Assembly (NCBI RefSeq): GCF_020400605.1
Contig: NZ_JAINRD010000005.1
Coordinates: 1-64,000, forward strand
Direction: 5' to 3'
Origin: Streptomyces aculeolatus
Lineage (GTDB): Bacteria; Actinomycetota; Actinomycetes; Streptomycetales; Streptomycetaceae
DNA: 64,000 nucleotides
Positions 37,783-47,330 of this stretch are shown here, one piece after another. Within the stretch, counting starts at the first letter, position 1. Every line of letters begins with the position of its first letter. Below the pieces are notes generated by a model that saw only the letters and a list, made by a program, of their open reading frames with translations, had not been told where the DNA came from and did no database searches. The position numbers and the translations under genes were made by a program.

Positions 37783-40700
37783 TCAGGCGCGCGGCTTCTC
37801 GCGCATCTCGTACGTCGCGATGACGTCGTCCACCTTGATGTCGTTGTAGTTTCCGAGGTTGATACCGCCCTCGAAGCCTTCGCGGATCTCGGTGACGTCG
37901 TCCTTGAAGCGGCGCAGGCCCTCGATGTTGAGGTTCTCCGCGACCACCTTGCCGTCGCGGATGACCCGGGCCTTGGTGTTGCGCTTGACCTCGCCGGAGC
38001 GGATGAGAACACCGGCGATGTTGCCCAGCTTGGAGGAGCGGAAGACCTCGCGGATCTCGGCGGTGCCGAGCTCCACCTCCTCGTACTCCGGCTTGAGCAT
38101 GCCCTTCAGCGCGGCCTCGATCTCCTCGATGACCTGGTAGATCACCGAGTAGTACCGGACGTCGACGCCCTCGCGCTCGGCCATCTGCGTCGCCCGGCCC
38201 TCGGCGCGGACGTTGAAGCCGATCACGATCGCGTCCGAGCCCGTGGCCAGGTCGATGTCGGTCTCGGTGACCGCACCGACGCCGCGGTGCAGCACGCGCA
38301 GGTCGACCTCTTCACCGACGTCCAGCTGCATGAGCGAGGACTCCAGCGCCTCGACGGAACCCGCCGCGTCGCCCTTGATGATGAGGTTGAGCTGCTGCAC
38401 CTCGCCGGCCTTGAGCACCTTGTCCAGGTCCTCCAGCGACACCCGGCGGGTGCGCTTGGCGAAGGCGGCGTTGCGCTCGCGCGCGGCGCGCTTCTCGGCG
38501 ATCTGGCGGGCCGTACGGTCCTCCTCGACCACCAGGAAGTTGTCCCCGGCGCCGGGGACGCTGGTCAGACCGAGCACCTGGGCGGGGGTCGAAGGACCGA
38601 CCTCGTCCAGGGGGTTGCCCAGGTCGTCGAGCATGGCGCGCACGCGGCCGTAGGCGTCGCCGACGACCATCGTGTCCCCGACGCGCAGCGTGCCGCGCTG
38701 GACCAGCACGGTCGCCAGGGCGCCGCGGCCGCGGTCGAGGTGGGCCTCGATCGCGATGCCCTCGGCGGCCTGCTCCGGGTTCGCGCGCAGGTCCAGGCTG
38801 GCGTCCGCGGTGAGGACGACGGCCTCCAGCAGGTTCTCGATGTGCAGGCCCTGCTTGGCGGAGATGTCGACGAACATCGTCTCGCCGCCGAACTCCTCGG
38901 CCACCAGCCCGTACTCGGTGAGCTGGCCGCGCACCTTCGTCGGGTCCGAACCCTCGACGTCGATCTTGTTGACCGCGACGACGATCGGCACGTCGGCCGC
39001 CTTGGCGTGGTTCAGCGCCTCGACCGTCTGCGGCATCACGCCGTCGTTGGCCGCGACCACGAGGATCGCGATGTCGGTCGCCTTCGCACCGCGGGCACGC
39101 ATGGCGGTGAACGCCTCGTGGCCCGGGGTGTCGATGAAGGTGATCCGGCGCTCCTCGCCGTTGACGTCGGTCGCCACCTGGTACGCGCCGATGTGCTGGG
39201 TGATACCGCCGGCCTCGCCCTCCAGGACGTTGGTCTTGCGGATCGCGTCCAGCAGGCGCGTCTTGCCGTGGTCGACGTGACCCATGACGGTGACCACCGG
39301 GGGCCGCGCCACGAGCGCTTCCTCGCCGCCCTCGTCCTCGCCGAACTCGATGTCGAACGAGTCGAGCAGCTCGCGGTCCTCCTCCTCCGGGCTGACGACC
39401 TGGACGGTGTAGTTCATCTCCTCGCCCAGGAGGTGCAGCGTCTCGTCGGAGACGGACTGCGTCGCGGTGACCATCTCGCCCAGGTTGAACATCACCTGGA
39501 CCAGGGACGCCGGGTTGGCGTTGATCTTCTCCGCGAAGTCGGTGAGCGACGCGCCGCGGGAGAGACGGACCGTCTCGCCCTTGCCGCGCGGGAGCATCAC
39601 GCCGCCGATGGACGGCGCCTGCATCTGCTCGTACTCCTGGCGGCGCTGCCGCTTCGACTTGCGACCGCGGCGCGCGGGACCGCCCGGACGCCCGAAGGCG
39701 CCCTGCGTGCCGCCGCGGCCACCGGGACCGCCGGGACGGCCGCCGAAGCCGGGACGGCCACCGCCGCCACCGCCGCCGGGACGGCCGCCGAAGCCGCCGC
39801 CACCGCCGCCGCCACCGGGACGACCGCCGAAGCCGCCGCCACCGCCGGGACGACCGCCGCCACCGCCGCCGCCACCGGGACGACCGCCGGGACCGCCGCC
39901 GCCCGGACGGCCACCGCCGCCGGGACGACCGCCGGCCGGGGCGCCGGGGCGCCCGCTGGGGGCGGGACGCTGCGGCATCATGCCGGGGTTCGGGCGCGGG
40001 CCGCCGGGACGCGGGCCGCCGCCCTGGCCGCCCTGCGGCCGGGGCATGCCGCCCGGGGTGGGCCGGGAGCCGCCCGGCGTCTGCGGGCGCGGGCCACCGC
40101 CCTGCGCGCCGCCCTGGCCGCCGCCGCCGGGGCGGGGGGCCTGCGGGCGCGGGGCCTGCGGGCGGGCCATGCCGGTGGAGCCGCTGGACGTGAACGGGTT
40201 GTTGCCCGGGCGCGGGCCCGCGGGCCTACCGCCGGGACGCGGGCCGGGCCCGCCGGAGCGGGCACCGCCGGGACGGCCACCGCCGCCACCGGCCTGGCCA
40301 CCGCCCTGACCCTGGCCGGCACCGCCGCCGCGCGCGGGGGCGGGCGGCCGCGGACCCGGCTTCACGCCGGGCTTCGGGGCGCCGCCGCGGTCCGCTGCGG
40401 GGGGTGCGGTGAACTCCGGCGCCTCGGGCGCCGGGGCCGGGGCCTTCTGCGCCGGCGGGGTCGGGCCCGGAGCCGGACGGGGCGCCGCCGGGGCGGGCGC
40501 GGGCCTGCCGGCGTCGGCGCCCGGGCGCGGCGCGGGCTTGCGCTCCGCGGCCTGCTCGGGCTTGACGGGGGCGGGCTTCGCCGCGGGTGCGCCGGGGACG
40601 CCGGGCTTGGCGGCGGCCTTCTTCGGCGCTGCGGGCTTGCCGGCGGGCTTGGCCGATGCCGAGCCGTTGCCGGACTGGAATGCGTCAGTCAGTTTGCGTA

Positions 40701-40827
40701 CGACCGGCGCCTCGATGGTCGAGGACGCCGAGCGGACGAATTCGCCAAGTTCTTGGAGCTTGGCCATGACGACCTTGCTCTCGACGCCGAACTCCTTGGC
40801 GAGTTCGTATACCCGGACCTTAGCCAC
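37783..40827 (-). CDS. infB: Translation initiation factor IF-2
   Basis: IF-2 is the GTPase that brings initiator tRNA to the ribosome. The 1014-residue protein has an N-terminal IF2N fold ([18 protein letters not shown]). A very long Pro/Gly/Arg-rich disordered region covers residues ~55-400, and a second IF2N-like segment lies near 425-480. The G domain has [14 protein letters not shown] (~515), [12 protein letters not shown] and SAKQG, and domains II-IV complete the C-terminus. GTG start at 40827. It lies 81 bases after the ylxR gene, in the usual nusA-ylxR-infB order. Confidence 0.98.
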   Translation of the reverse strand: MAKVRVYELAKEFGVESKVVMAKLQELGEFVRSASSTIEAPVVRKLTDAFQSGNGSASAKPAGKPAAPKKAAAKPGVPGAPAAKPAPVKPEQAAERKPAPRPGADAGRPAPAPAAPRPAPGPTPPAQKAPAPAPEAPEFTAPPAADRGGAPKPGVKPGPRPPAPARGGGAGQGQGGGQAGGGGGRPGGARSGGPGPRPGGRPAGPRPGNNPFTSSGSTGMARPQAPRPQAPRPGGGGQGGAQGGGPRPQTPGGSRPTPGGMPRPQGGQGGGPRPGGPRPNPGMMPQRPAPSGRPGAPAGGRPGGGGRPGGGGPGGRPGGGGGGGGRPGGGGGFGGRPGGGGGGGGFGGRPGGGGGGGRPGFGGRPGGPGGRGGTQGAFGRPGGPARRGRKSKRQRRQEYEQMQAPSIGGVMLPRGKGETVRLSRGASLTDFAEKINANPASLVQVMFNLGEMVTATQSVSDETLHLLGEEMNYTVQVVSPEEEDRELLDSFDIEFGEDEGGEEALVARPPVVTVMGHVDHGKTRLLDAIRKTNVLEGEAGGITQHIGAYQVATDVNGEERRITFIDTPGHEAFTAMRARGAKATDIAILVVAANDGVMPQTVEALNHAKAADVPIVVAVNKIDVEGSDPTKVRGQLTEYGLVAEEFGGETMFVDISAKQGLHIENLLEAVVLTADASLDLRANPEQAAEGIAIEAHLDRGRGALATVLVQRGTLRVGDTMVVGDAYGRVRAMLDDLGNPLDEVGPSTPAQVLGLTSVPGAGDNFLVVEEDRTARQIAEKRAARERNAAFAKRTRRVSLEDLDKVLKAGEVQQLNLIIKGDAAGSVEALESSLMQLDVGEEVDLRVLHRGVGAVTETDIDLATGSDAIVIGFNVRAEGRATQMAEREGVDVRYYSVIYQVIEEIEAALKGMLKPEYEEVELGTAEIREVFRSSKLGNIAGVLIRSGEVKRNTKARVIRDGKVVAENLNIEGLRRFKDDVTEIREGFEGGINLGNYNDIKVDDVIATYEMREKPRA
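39690..40330 (-). repeat. Gly/Pro/Arg-rich coding repeats in infB
   Basis: Short, imperfect GC-rich units (mostly CCGCCGCCACCGCCGGGACG-like on the plus strand) encode GGRPGGGG and PRPGG stretches. This is the disordered linker of actinobacterial IF-2, enlarged here. It is prone to slippage and assembly errors. Confidence 0.8.
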
Positions 40828-40908
40828 TTCGCTCCTTCTGGTCCGGGGGTGTCCGCCGGACCGTCGCTACTTCTGCATGGGCGTACTCATCGCGTACTCA
40901 TCGAGTGC

Positions 40909-41277
40909 TCATCGCAATCTCGACCCACTTCCGACTCGCGAGGTACCTGGCCGCGCGGGGTTCCGCGCGGCGCTCGTGTTCTTCGTGCTCATGTCTGCCT
41001 CCACGGCCTGCTGCTCCACGAAGCGGTCCACGTCTGCGGTGCCGAGCGGCCCCCGGGCCCGCAGGGCCCGGACGAACGCCCGGCGGCGGACCGCCAGGTC
41101 GAGGCATGCCTTGACGGGGTGCAGATAAGCGCCCCGGCCGGGCAGCGTACCGCGGGGATCGGGGACGCACGCGCCGCCGACCTCCACCACACGCAGCAGA
41201 TCGCCTTTGGTCGCACGCACCCGGCACCCCACGCAGGTGCGCTCGGGGCAGCCCCGGGCGCGCGTCCGGCCAGACAC
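40909..41277 (-). CDS. ylxR: YlxR family (DUF448) RNA-binding protein
   Basis: The 122-residue protein has the family motif ERTCVGCR near the N-terminus and GRGAYLHPVKACLDLAVRRRAFVRAL. YlxR proteins are small basic nucleic-acid-binding proteins encoded between nusA and infB. I favour GTG 41277 (VSGRTRARGCPERTC), with GGAGG about 10 bases upstream; GTG 41295 is an alternative. The C-terminal ~35 residues are basic and low-complexity. Confidence 0.92.
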   Translation of the reverse strand: MSGRTRARGCPERTCVGCRVRATKGDLLRVVEVGGACVPDPRGTLPGRGAYLHPVKACLDLAVRRRAFVRALRARGPLGTADVDRFVEQQAVEADMSTKNTSAARNPARPGTSRVGSGSRLR

Positions 41278-41440
41278 GCTCAAGTCTACCTCCACGGCCG
41301 GCGGGCACCCTTTCGGGGGGCCGATCGAACGCCTGTTCTCGCCCAGGGCAACGCGCAGCCCGCGGCGGGCCCGACGATACGTGATCCACTCCCCGTGATG
41401 CGACCCGGTTTCCGCGGCCCCGGCCCCCGGCCCGGAAAGC

Positions 41441-41468
41441 GGGTTCCGGGCCGTCCGGCCCGGAACCC
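41441..41468 (-). terminator. Hairpin directly after nusA
   Basis: A perfect 12-bp stem (41441-41452 with 41457-41468) with a 4-base loop starts 4 bases past the nusA stop. It may partly terminate transcription between nusA and ylxR-infB. Confidence 0.8.
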
Positions 41469-41472
41469 CTCG

Positions 41473-42459
41473 TCAGTCCGCCGGCTGCTCGGTGTCGGGG
41501 CGGATGTCGATGCGCCAGCCCGTCAGCCGGGCCGCCAGCCGGGCGTTCTGGCCTTCCTTGCCGATCGCCAGGGAGAGCTGGTAGTCCGGCACCGTCACCC
41601 GGGCCGAGCGCGCCGCCAGGTCGACGATGTCGACCTTGGTCACCCGCGCCGGCGACAGCGCGTTGGCGACCAGGTCGCCCGGCTCGTCGGACCAGTCGAC
41701 GATGTCGATCTTCTCGCCGCCCAGCTCGGCCATCACGTTGCGCACGCGGCCGCCCATCGGGCCGATGCAGGCGCCCTTCGCGTTCAGCCCGGAGCGCGTG
41801 GACCGTACCGCGATCTTGGTGCGGTGCCCGGCCTCGCGCGCGATGGCCGCGATCTCCACCGAGCCGTCGGCGATCTCCGGCACCTCCAGCGCGAAGAGCT
41901 TCTTCACCAGGTTCGGATGTGTGCGCGAGAGGGTCACGGACGGGCCGCGTACGCCCTTGGTCACCCGCACCACGTACGTGCGCAGCCGGGTGCCGTGCTT
42001 GTAGTCCTCGCCCGGCACCTGCTCCTGCACGGGCAGGATGGCCTCCAGCCGGCCGATGTCGACCAGCACGTTGTTCGGGTCCTTGCCCTGCTGCACCATG
42101 CCCGTGACGATGTCGCCCTCGCGGCCCGCGTACTCGCCGAAGGTGATCTCCTCCTCGGCGTCCCGCAGCCGCTGCAGGATGACCTGCTTCGCGGTGGTGG
42201 CGGCGATCCGGCCGAAACCCGACGGGGTGTCGTCGAACTCGCGGGCCTCCCCGCCCTCAGGCACGTCGTCCGGGTCCTCCTTGGCCCACACGGTGACGTG
42301 CCCGGTCTCCCGGTTCAGCTCCACCCGGGCCTGCTGCCGGCTGCCCTCGGTGCGGTGGTACGCGATGAGGAGGGCCGACTCGATCGCCTCGACCAGCAGG
42401 TCGAAGGAGATCTCCTTCTCCCGTACCAAGCCGCGCAGGGCGCTCATGTCGATGTCCAC
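41473..42459 (-). CDS. nusA: Transcription termination/antitermination factor NusA
   Basis: NusA binds RNA polymerase and modulates pausing, termination and antitermination. The 328-residue protein starts [30 protein letters not shown] at GTG 42459, with GAGGAGGG 9 bases upstream. It contains the S1 region ([11 protein letters not shown]) and KH domains with [26 protein letters not shown] and [19 protein letters not shown]. The stop of rimP is 2 bases upstream of the start, so the genes are cotranscribed. Confidence 0.97.
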   Translation of the reverse strand: MDIDMSALRGLVREKEISFDLLVEAIESALLIAYHRTEGSRQQARVELNRETGHVTVWAKEDPDDVPEGGEAREFDDTPSGFGRIAATTAKQVILQRLRDAEEEITFGEYAGREGDIVTGMVQQGKDPNNVLVDIGRLEAILPVQEQVPGEDYKHGTRLRTYVVRVTKGVRGPSVTLSRTHPNLVKKLFALEVPEIADGSVEIAAIAREAGHRTKIAVRSTRSGLNAKGACIGPMGGRVRNVMAELGGEKIDIVDWSDEPGDLVANALSPARVTKVDIVDLAARSARVTVPDYQLSLAIGKEGQNARLAARLTGWRIDIRPDTEQPAD

Positions 42460-42461
42460 TG

Positions 42462-42962
42462 CTACGAGCCCTCCTCGTCCTTCGTCACCTTGCGGTTGAA
42501 CTCGATCTCGACGCGGGCCCCGGCGATCTCGCCGAACTCCAGCCGCCGGGCGCTGGGCTTGCGGCCCTTCACCCCCGGCACCTGCAGGTCGACTCCCGCG
42601 TCGTCCACCGCGGTGATGCGTCCCACGACCTCGCCGCCCTCCCGTAGCTGCACCTTGACCATTCGGTCCGCGGCACGACGGTAGTGGCGCGGCAGGGTCA
42701 GCGGGCGGTCCGTACCCGGAGACGTGACTTCCAGGACGTACGGGTGGTCGCCCATGGCGTCGGAGACGTCCAGCTCCTCCGCGACGCGCCGGCTCAACTC
42801 CGCGCAGGTGTCGAGGCCCACGCCGCCGTCGGCGTCGACCACGACCCGCAGGACACGCCGCCTGCCCGCCGGGGTGAGCGCGATCTCCTCCAAATCGAGG
42901 CCGCGTTCCTTGACGAGCGGCTCCAGCAGATCCCGCAGCCTCTCGTTCTGGGTGGTGCTCAT
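42462..42962 (-). CDS. rimP: Ribosome maturation factor RimP
   Basis: RimP assists 30S subunit assembly. The 166-residue protein shows the family segment [29 protein letters not shown] and the [17 protein letters not shown] motif. It starts at ATG 42962 with GAGGAG 8 bases upstream. It heads the rimP-nusA-ylxR-infB block. It diverges from a lipoprotein gene across about 100 bases that contain a palindrome and a TTGACC element. Confidence 0.96.
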   Translation of the reverse strand: MSTTQNERLRDLLEPLVKERGLDLEEIALTPAGRRRVLRVVVDADGGVGLDTCAELSRRVAEELDVSDAMGDHPYVLEVTSPGTDRPLTLPRHYRRAADRMVKVQLREGGEVVGRITAVDDAGVDLQVPGVKGRKPSARRLEFGEIAGARVEIEFNRKVTKDEEGS

Positions 42963-42994
42963 CCGGGTGACTCCTCGGCCGCGTGTGCTGTTGT

Positions 42995-43004
42995 GTGACG
43001 TCAC
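42995..43004. promoter_or_regulatory. GTGACGTCAC palindrome in rimP promoter region
   Basis: A perfect 10-bp palindrome overlaps CACGTG and lies between a minus-strand TTGACC (43011-43016) and the rimP start. The position fits an operator for rimP-nusA or for the divergent lipoprotein gene. The -10 element is not clear. Confidence 0.4.
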
Positions 43005-43065
43005 GTGTCCGGTCAAAGCGTATCCGCTCCACGACCGGTGCGTTGCCCACCGGTACGCTCGGCTC

Positions 43066-43626
43066 GTGCGGATCAAGGGACTCCCGGCGAGAAGGACCGT
43101 GCTGGCCGGTGCCGCCGGGCTGGCGGCGACAGGCACTACCGCAGGCTGTTCCGGAGACGGCGGCGACGACGGGGGCGCCGACCCCGCCCGTACCGAACGG
43201 CTCCGGCGCCGGGCCGCGGCGGAGTCGCGCGCGCTGCTGCGCCGCTACGACGCGACGATCGCGGCCCACCCCGGCCAGGTCACGGCGCTCGGCCCGCTGC
43301 GCGCGGAGGTGGCGCAGCACGTGGCCGCGCTGGCCCGCGGCCTGCCCGCGGACACCCGGGCCGCGTCCCCGGGCCCGGGCGCGGGGACGGAGGGCTCCGG
43401 CGACCGCGCCGACGCCGCTCCCCCGCCGCCTGCGGAGAAGCGCGGCGGGGAGGCGGTGCCCGCGGACCCGGCGGAGGCCTTCGCCGCGCTGGCCACCGCG
43501 GAGAAGCGCACCGCCGACGCCCACACCGCCGCCCTGGCCGCTGCCCCGGGCGAGTTCGCGGGCCTGCTGGCCTCGGTCGCCGCCGCCGGCGCTGCCCACG
43601 TCTACCTCCTCGGGACCACGGCGTGA
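43066..43626 (+). CDS. Putative lipoprotein of unknown function
   Basis: This 186-residue protein has a basic, Tat-like N-terminus ([17 protein letters not shown]) and a lipobox ending in a cysteine (TTAGCS, about residue 29). A Gly/Asp linker and a mostly helical Ala/Arg-rich domain follow. The helical pattern resembles the ferritin-like family of the next gene. GTG start at 43066; a TACGCT hexamer ends about 7 bases upstream, so a leaderless message is possible. It is divergent from rimP. No enzymatic motif is seen. Confidence 0.8.
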   Translation: MRIKGLPARRTVLAGAAGLAATGTTAGCSGDGGDDGGADPARTERLRRRAAAESRALLRRYDATIAAHPGQVTALGPLRAEVAQHVAALARGLPADTRAASPGPGAGTEGSGDRADAAPPPPAEKRGGEAVPADPAEAFAALATAEKRTADAHTAALAAAPGEFAGLLASVAAAGAAHVYLLGTTA

Positions 43627-43834
43627 GCGCTACGGGCCCAGGCCCCCGGCGCCGCTGCCGGAGCGGGCCGGACGTGCGTCCGGGCCGGAGGCACCGGCCG
43701 GTGGCGCGACGGCCGAGGACCTGCCTGCTCCCGGCCCGGCCGACTCCTGCCCGGCGGGCCCCTGTCCGGCGGCCCACCGCCCCGTACGCGGCGGCGCCGG
43801 CCGGCCGCGCCCGTCCCGTAGCCCAGGAGGCATC

Positions 43835-44311
43835 GTGAGCGAACCGTCCGAGGAGGCCCGCGCCGCGGCGCAGCGCGCGCTGGCCGCCGAGCACGCCGCC
43901 GTCTACGGCTACGGCGTCGTCGGCGCCCACGCCGGCGGCATGGCCGACCAGGCGCGCGCCGGCTACGACGCCCACCGCGCCCGCCGCGACACCCTCAGCC
44001 GCGTCGTCAGCGACCTGGGCGACCGGCCGCAGCCCGCCGCCGCCGCGTACGCGCTGCCGTTCGCGGTGCCGGACGAGGCCGCCGCCGTGCGGCTGGCGAC
44101 CGAGCTGGAGGACCGGATCGCGGGCAGCTACGCCGACCTCGTCCGGGCCGCGGAGGGCGATCTGCGCCGCGAGGCGGCGGCCGCGCTGCGCGAGGCGGCG
44201 GTCCGGGCGGCGCGCTGGCGCGGCGGGAGCGTAGCCTTCCCTGGTCTGGCCGAACGCACGCCCGACACCGCACCCGCGGGCCGGCAGGAGGGCGCCGGCC
44301 GCACGGACTGA
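43835..44311 (+). CDS. Ferritin-like domain protein (DUF4439 type)
   Basis: The 158-residue, nearly all-helical protein contains ALAAEHAAVYGYGVVGAHAG near the N-terminus, the helix pattern of DUF4439 ferritin-like proteins. Possible metal ligands are E19 and H20 of that helix, but a full di-iron set is not evident. GTG start at 43835 with AGGAGG 4 bases upstream. It follows the lipoprotein gene after 208 bases without another gene, and precedes the APH-like gene by 42 bases. Function unknown. Confidence 0.8.
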   Translation: MSEPSEEARAAAQRALAAEHAAVYGYGVVGAHAGGMADQARAGYDAHRARRDTLSRVVSDLGDRPQPAAAAYALPFAVPDEAAAVRLATELEDRIAGSYADLVRAAEGDLRREAAAALREAAVRAARWRGGSVAFPGLAERTPDTAPAGRQEGAGRTD

Positions 44312-44353
44312 CCCGCCCGCCCCGGCCTGACGCAGCAGGAGGACACCGCCCGT

Positions 44354-45274
44354 ATGGCATCTGCAGCTCAGTACCGGTCCGAGCCGCCGGAGCGCCTGGT
44401 GCGCCATGTCTCCGCCCACGGCGACCCGGGCCGCGCCTGGCTCGCGGGGCTGTCCGGGCTGGTGGACGGCCTGCTCCGGCGCTGGGCGCTGACCGCGGAG
44501 CGGGTGCACGCGCCGGGCGGGCGGACCAGCGTCCTCGTCCTCGTACGGCAGGAGGACGGCACGCCGGCCGCGCTCAAGGTCGCGTACGAGCCGGAGCGCA
44601 TCGCGGCCGAGCAGCGCGCGCTGGAGCACTGGAACGGCGTCGGCGCCGTGCGGCTGCTGCGCGCCGACGCCGCCTCGGGGGCGCTGCTGCTCGAACGGCT
44701 CCAGGCGGACGTCAGCCTCCGCTCGCTGGCCGAGGCCAAGGCGCAGCTGGAGTCGGCCGCCACGCTGCAGCGGCTGTGGACCGCGCCGCCCGCGGACCAC
44801 GCGCTGCCGACGGTGGCGGAGCACACCGGGCGGCTCGCGGAGCGGCTGCGCGAGCTGCGCGCGGAGCCGTACGCGGAGCTGGTCGACGCGGCGCTGGAAC
44901 GCCGCGAGGCGCTGCTCGGCGACCGGGCGGCGGCGGGGCCCGACGTGCTGCTGCACGGCGACTACCACCAGGGGCACGTGCTGGCCGCCGAGCGGATGCC
45001 GTGGCTCGCGGTGGGGCCGCGGCCGCTGGTGGGCGAGCGGGCGTACGACCTGGCGTGGCCGGCCCGGGACCGCGTCGACACCCTCGTGGCCGCGCCGGGC
45101 GCGGCGGCCGCGACGCGGCGGCGGCTGACGAAGCTGGCGGACTCCCTGGACGTGGACCGCGACCGGCTGCGGGACTGGACGCTGTTCCGCTGCGTCGCCA
45201 CGGGCGTGACGGCCCTGGCCCGCGGCGACCGCAACGGCGGCGAACTCCACCTGGAGTACGCGGGCTGGCTCTGA
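44354..45274 (+). CDS. Degenerate aminoglycoside/hydroxyurea kinase-like protein
   Basis: The 306-residue protein resembles the APH(6)/streptomycin-hydroxyurea kinase family: AALKVAYEPERIAAEQRAL holds the nucleotide lysine and LLLHGDYHQGHVL the Brenner-like motif. The usual HGDxHxxN asparagine is histidine here. The metal-binding aspartate expected in WLAxDP is glycine (WLAVGPRPLVGERAYDLAW). Catalysis is therefore doubtful; it may be a pseudo-enzyme or have a different substrate. ATG 44354 has a GGAGGA ribosome-binding site. It lies between a ferritin-like gene and a PBP gene, away from any antibiotic cluster. Confidence 0.8.
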   Translation: MASAAQYRSEPPERLVRHVSAHGDPGRAWLAGLSGLVDGLLRRWALTAERVHAPGGRTSVLVLVRQEDGTPAALKVAYEPERIAAEQRALEHWNGVGAVRLLRADAASGALLLERLQADVSLRSLAEAKAQLESAATLQRLWTAPPADHALPTVAEHTGRLAERLRELRAEPYAELVDAALERREALLGDRAAAGPDVLLHGDYHQGHVLAAERMPWLAVGPRPLVGERAYDLAWPARDRVDTLVAAPGAAAATRRRLTKLADSLDVDRDRLRDWTLFRCVATGVTALARGDRNGGELHLEYAGWL

Positions 45275-45378
45275 ACCGCCCCGGGACCGCCCCGGGGCCG
45301 CCCGCGGCGCCGACCGCCGTTCCCGGACGGCCTGTTGGCGTCCCCTGCGCGCCGTGGGCGACGCCCTAGGATGCCCGC

Positions 45379-47271
45379 ATGGATCTGGCTCTGCCCGCGC
45401 GCAAACGGTCCCAGTGGGCCCTGGTCGCCGGGGCCGTGGTGGTGGCGGCCGGGGTGCTGGCCGGGAGCATCGCGTACGTGCTGGGCGGCGACGACGACGC
45501 CGCCGACGCGCAGGAGGGGGTGCGGGCGTACGTCGCCGCCTGGGCGCGCGGCGCCAACGAGGAGGCCGCGAGCCGCACCGACCGGCCCCGGGCCGCCGCC
45601 GACCTGCTGGACTCCGTACAGCGCGGGCTGGACCCCCAGGACGTGCTGGTGTCGGTGGACGACGCTGAGGAGGGCGAGGGCGGCACGTACACCGTGCCCT
45701 TCTCCGTACGGCTGCGGCTGCCCGGCTTCGGCACCTGGGAGTACGAGACCCGCGCGGTGGCCCTGCCTCCGGGCGGCGACGGGGACGACGGCGGCTGGCG
45801 GGTGCGCTGGGAGCCCCGGCTCGTCCACCCCGCGCTGCGCCGCCACCAGACCCTCGTCACGACCACCCGGCGCGCCGAGCGCGCCCCGATACTCGCCGCC
45901 GACGGCTCGGAGCTGGCCGGCGACGCCAAGGTGTGGGCCGTATCGATCTGGCCCGCCAAGCTGTCCGAGCCCGACCGCGCGTACGCCGTCCTCGGCGACC
46001 CCGCGCTCGGTGCGGACCTCGACGTTCCGCGGCTGAAGAAGCGCGTCGCCGCCGCGGAGCCGGACGAGTCCGTGCCGGTGGTGACCCTCCGGGACGAGGT
46101 CTACCGGCAGCACCGCGACCGGCTGCTGGCCGTCCCGGGGCTGCAGTTCGTCGACTCCGACCAGCCCGTAGCGCATCTGGCCCGCTCGCTGGTCGGGGCC
46201 GTCTCGCCGGACACCGGCAGGGGCTCCTCGGCGCTCCAGGCGCGCTACGACAAGCGGCTGTACGCGCCGCCCGGCGGCGAGGTCGTGATCGCCGACCGGG
46301 CCACGGGGGCGCCGGTGCGCACCCTGGCCCGCAAGAAGCCGGGCGCGGGGAAGCCGGTGCGCACGACGATCGAGCCCGGTGTGCAGCGCGCCGCGGAGGA
46401 GGCGGTCGGCGGGCTGGGCAAGAGCGCGTCGATCGTCGCGGTCGACCCTCGGACCGGCCGGGTGCTGGCCGTCGCCGACAGCCCGGACACCGGCGAGAGC
46501 CGGGCGCTGACCGGCCGCTTCCCACCCGGCTCCACCTTCAAGACGGTCACCGCCGCCGCGCTCCTCGACGGCGGCCTGGCCGCCGGGGACCCCGTGGCCT
46601 GCCCGGCGGCGACCCACGTGGCGGGGCAACGCTTCGAGAACCAGGGCGAGTTCGACCTCCCGAAGGGCACCACCTTCGCCGAGGCGTTCGCCCAGTCCTG
46701 CAACACCGCCTTCGTCGGCCTGCGCGACGACCTGGACGACGAGACGCTGACGGACACGGCCCGGGCCTTCGGCATCGGCGGCACCTGGCAGGTCGGCGCC
46801 GCCACCTTCGACGGCAGCGTGCCCGCGGCGGACGGCGACAACGACAAGGCCGCGGCGATGATCGGGCAGGGCCGGGTGGAGGCGAGCCCGCTGGTGATGG
46901 CGTCGGTGGCGGCGACGGTCAAGGGCGGCCGGTTCCGGCAGCCGGTACTGGTGCCGGACGCGGTGGACGAGCCGTACCGGGCGCCGGAGAAGCTCGACAA
47001 GGGGACCTACCAGCAGCTGCGCGCGCTGATGCGCGGCGTCGTCACCGACGGGTCCGGCGCGGCGCTCCGCGGTATCCCGGGGCTGCCGCACGCCAAGACC
47101 GGGACCGCCGAGTTCGGCACCGAGAGCCCGCCGCGGACCCACGCGTGGATGATCGGCTACCTGGAGGGCGCCGATCTCGCCTTCAGCGTGCTCGTCGAGG
47201 ACGGCGGCTCGGGCGGCAAGGACGCGGGCCCGGTGGCCGCCGCCTTCCTCCGCGCGGCAACCGCCGGCTGA
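45379..47271 (+). CDS. Class B penicillin-binding protein
   Basis: This 630-residue transpeptidase has one N-terminal membrane helix (residues ~12-35), an NTF2-like domain (~45-150), a dimerisation domain (~150-310) and a transpeptidase domain. The catalytic motifs are intact: STFK (S385, K388), SCN (440-442) and KTG (573-575). It should cross-link peptidoglycan outside the membrane. The NTF2-like domain is of the MecA_N type seen in low-affinity PBPs, so reduced beta-lactam affinity is possible. The ATG lies about 6 bases after TAGGAT, a -10-like hexamer, suggesting a leaderless message. It converges on proS. Confidence 0.93.
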   Translation: MDLALPARKRSQWALVAGAVVVAAGVLAGSIAYVLGGDDDAADAQEGVRAYVAAWARGANEEAASRTDRPRAAADLLDSVQRGLDPQDVLVSVDDAEEGEGGTYTVPFSVRLRLPGFGTWEYETRAVALPPGGDGDDGGWRVRWEPRLVHPALRRHQTLVTTTRRAERAPILAADGSELAGDAKVWAVSIWPAKLSEPDRAYAVLGDPALGADLDVPRLKKRVAAAEPDESVPVVTLRDEVYRQHRDRLLAVPGLQFVDSDQPVAHLARSLVGAVSPDTGRGSSALQARYDKRLYAPPGGEVVIADRATGAPVRTLARKKPGAGKPVRTTIEPGVQRAAEEAVGGLGKSASIVAVDPRTGRVLAVADSPDTGESRALTGRFPPGSTFKTVTAAALLDGGLAAGDPVACPAATHVAGQRFENQGEFDLPKGTTFAEAFAQSCNTAFVGLRDDLDDETLTDTARAFGIGGTWQVGAATFDGSVPAADGDNDKAAAMIGQGRVEASPLVMASVAATVKGGRFRQPVLVPDAVDEPYRAPEKLDKGTYQQLRALMRGVVTDGSGAALRGIPGLPHAKTGTAEFGTESPPRTHAWMIGYLEGADLAFSVLVEDGGSGGKDAGPVAAAFLRAATAG

Positions 47272-47330
47272 CGCCGGGACCCGCGGCCGGCCGGCGCCCG
47301 GCCCCGGACGCCGCCGTCACGCCGCTGCCG

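Noticed and set aside
39690-40330. Gly/Arg-rich region as a foreign insertion or separate gene
   Set aside because: It is in frame within infB and is the normal disordered linker of actinobacterial IF-2.
43627-43834. Possible gene between the lipoprotein and ferritin-like genes
   Set aside because: The open frames here are Pro/Arg-rich continuations of other frames without a ribosome-binding site or domain.
44354-45274. Active aminoglycoside resistance gene
   Set aside because: Two key metal-site residues are replaced, and there is no antibiotic cluster around it.
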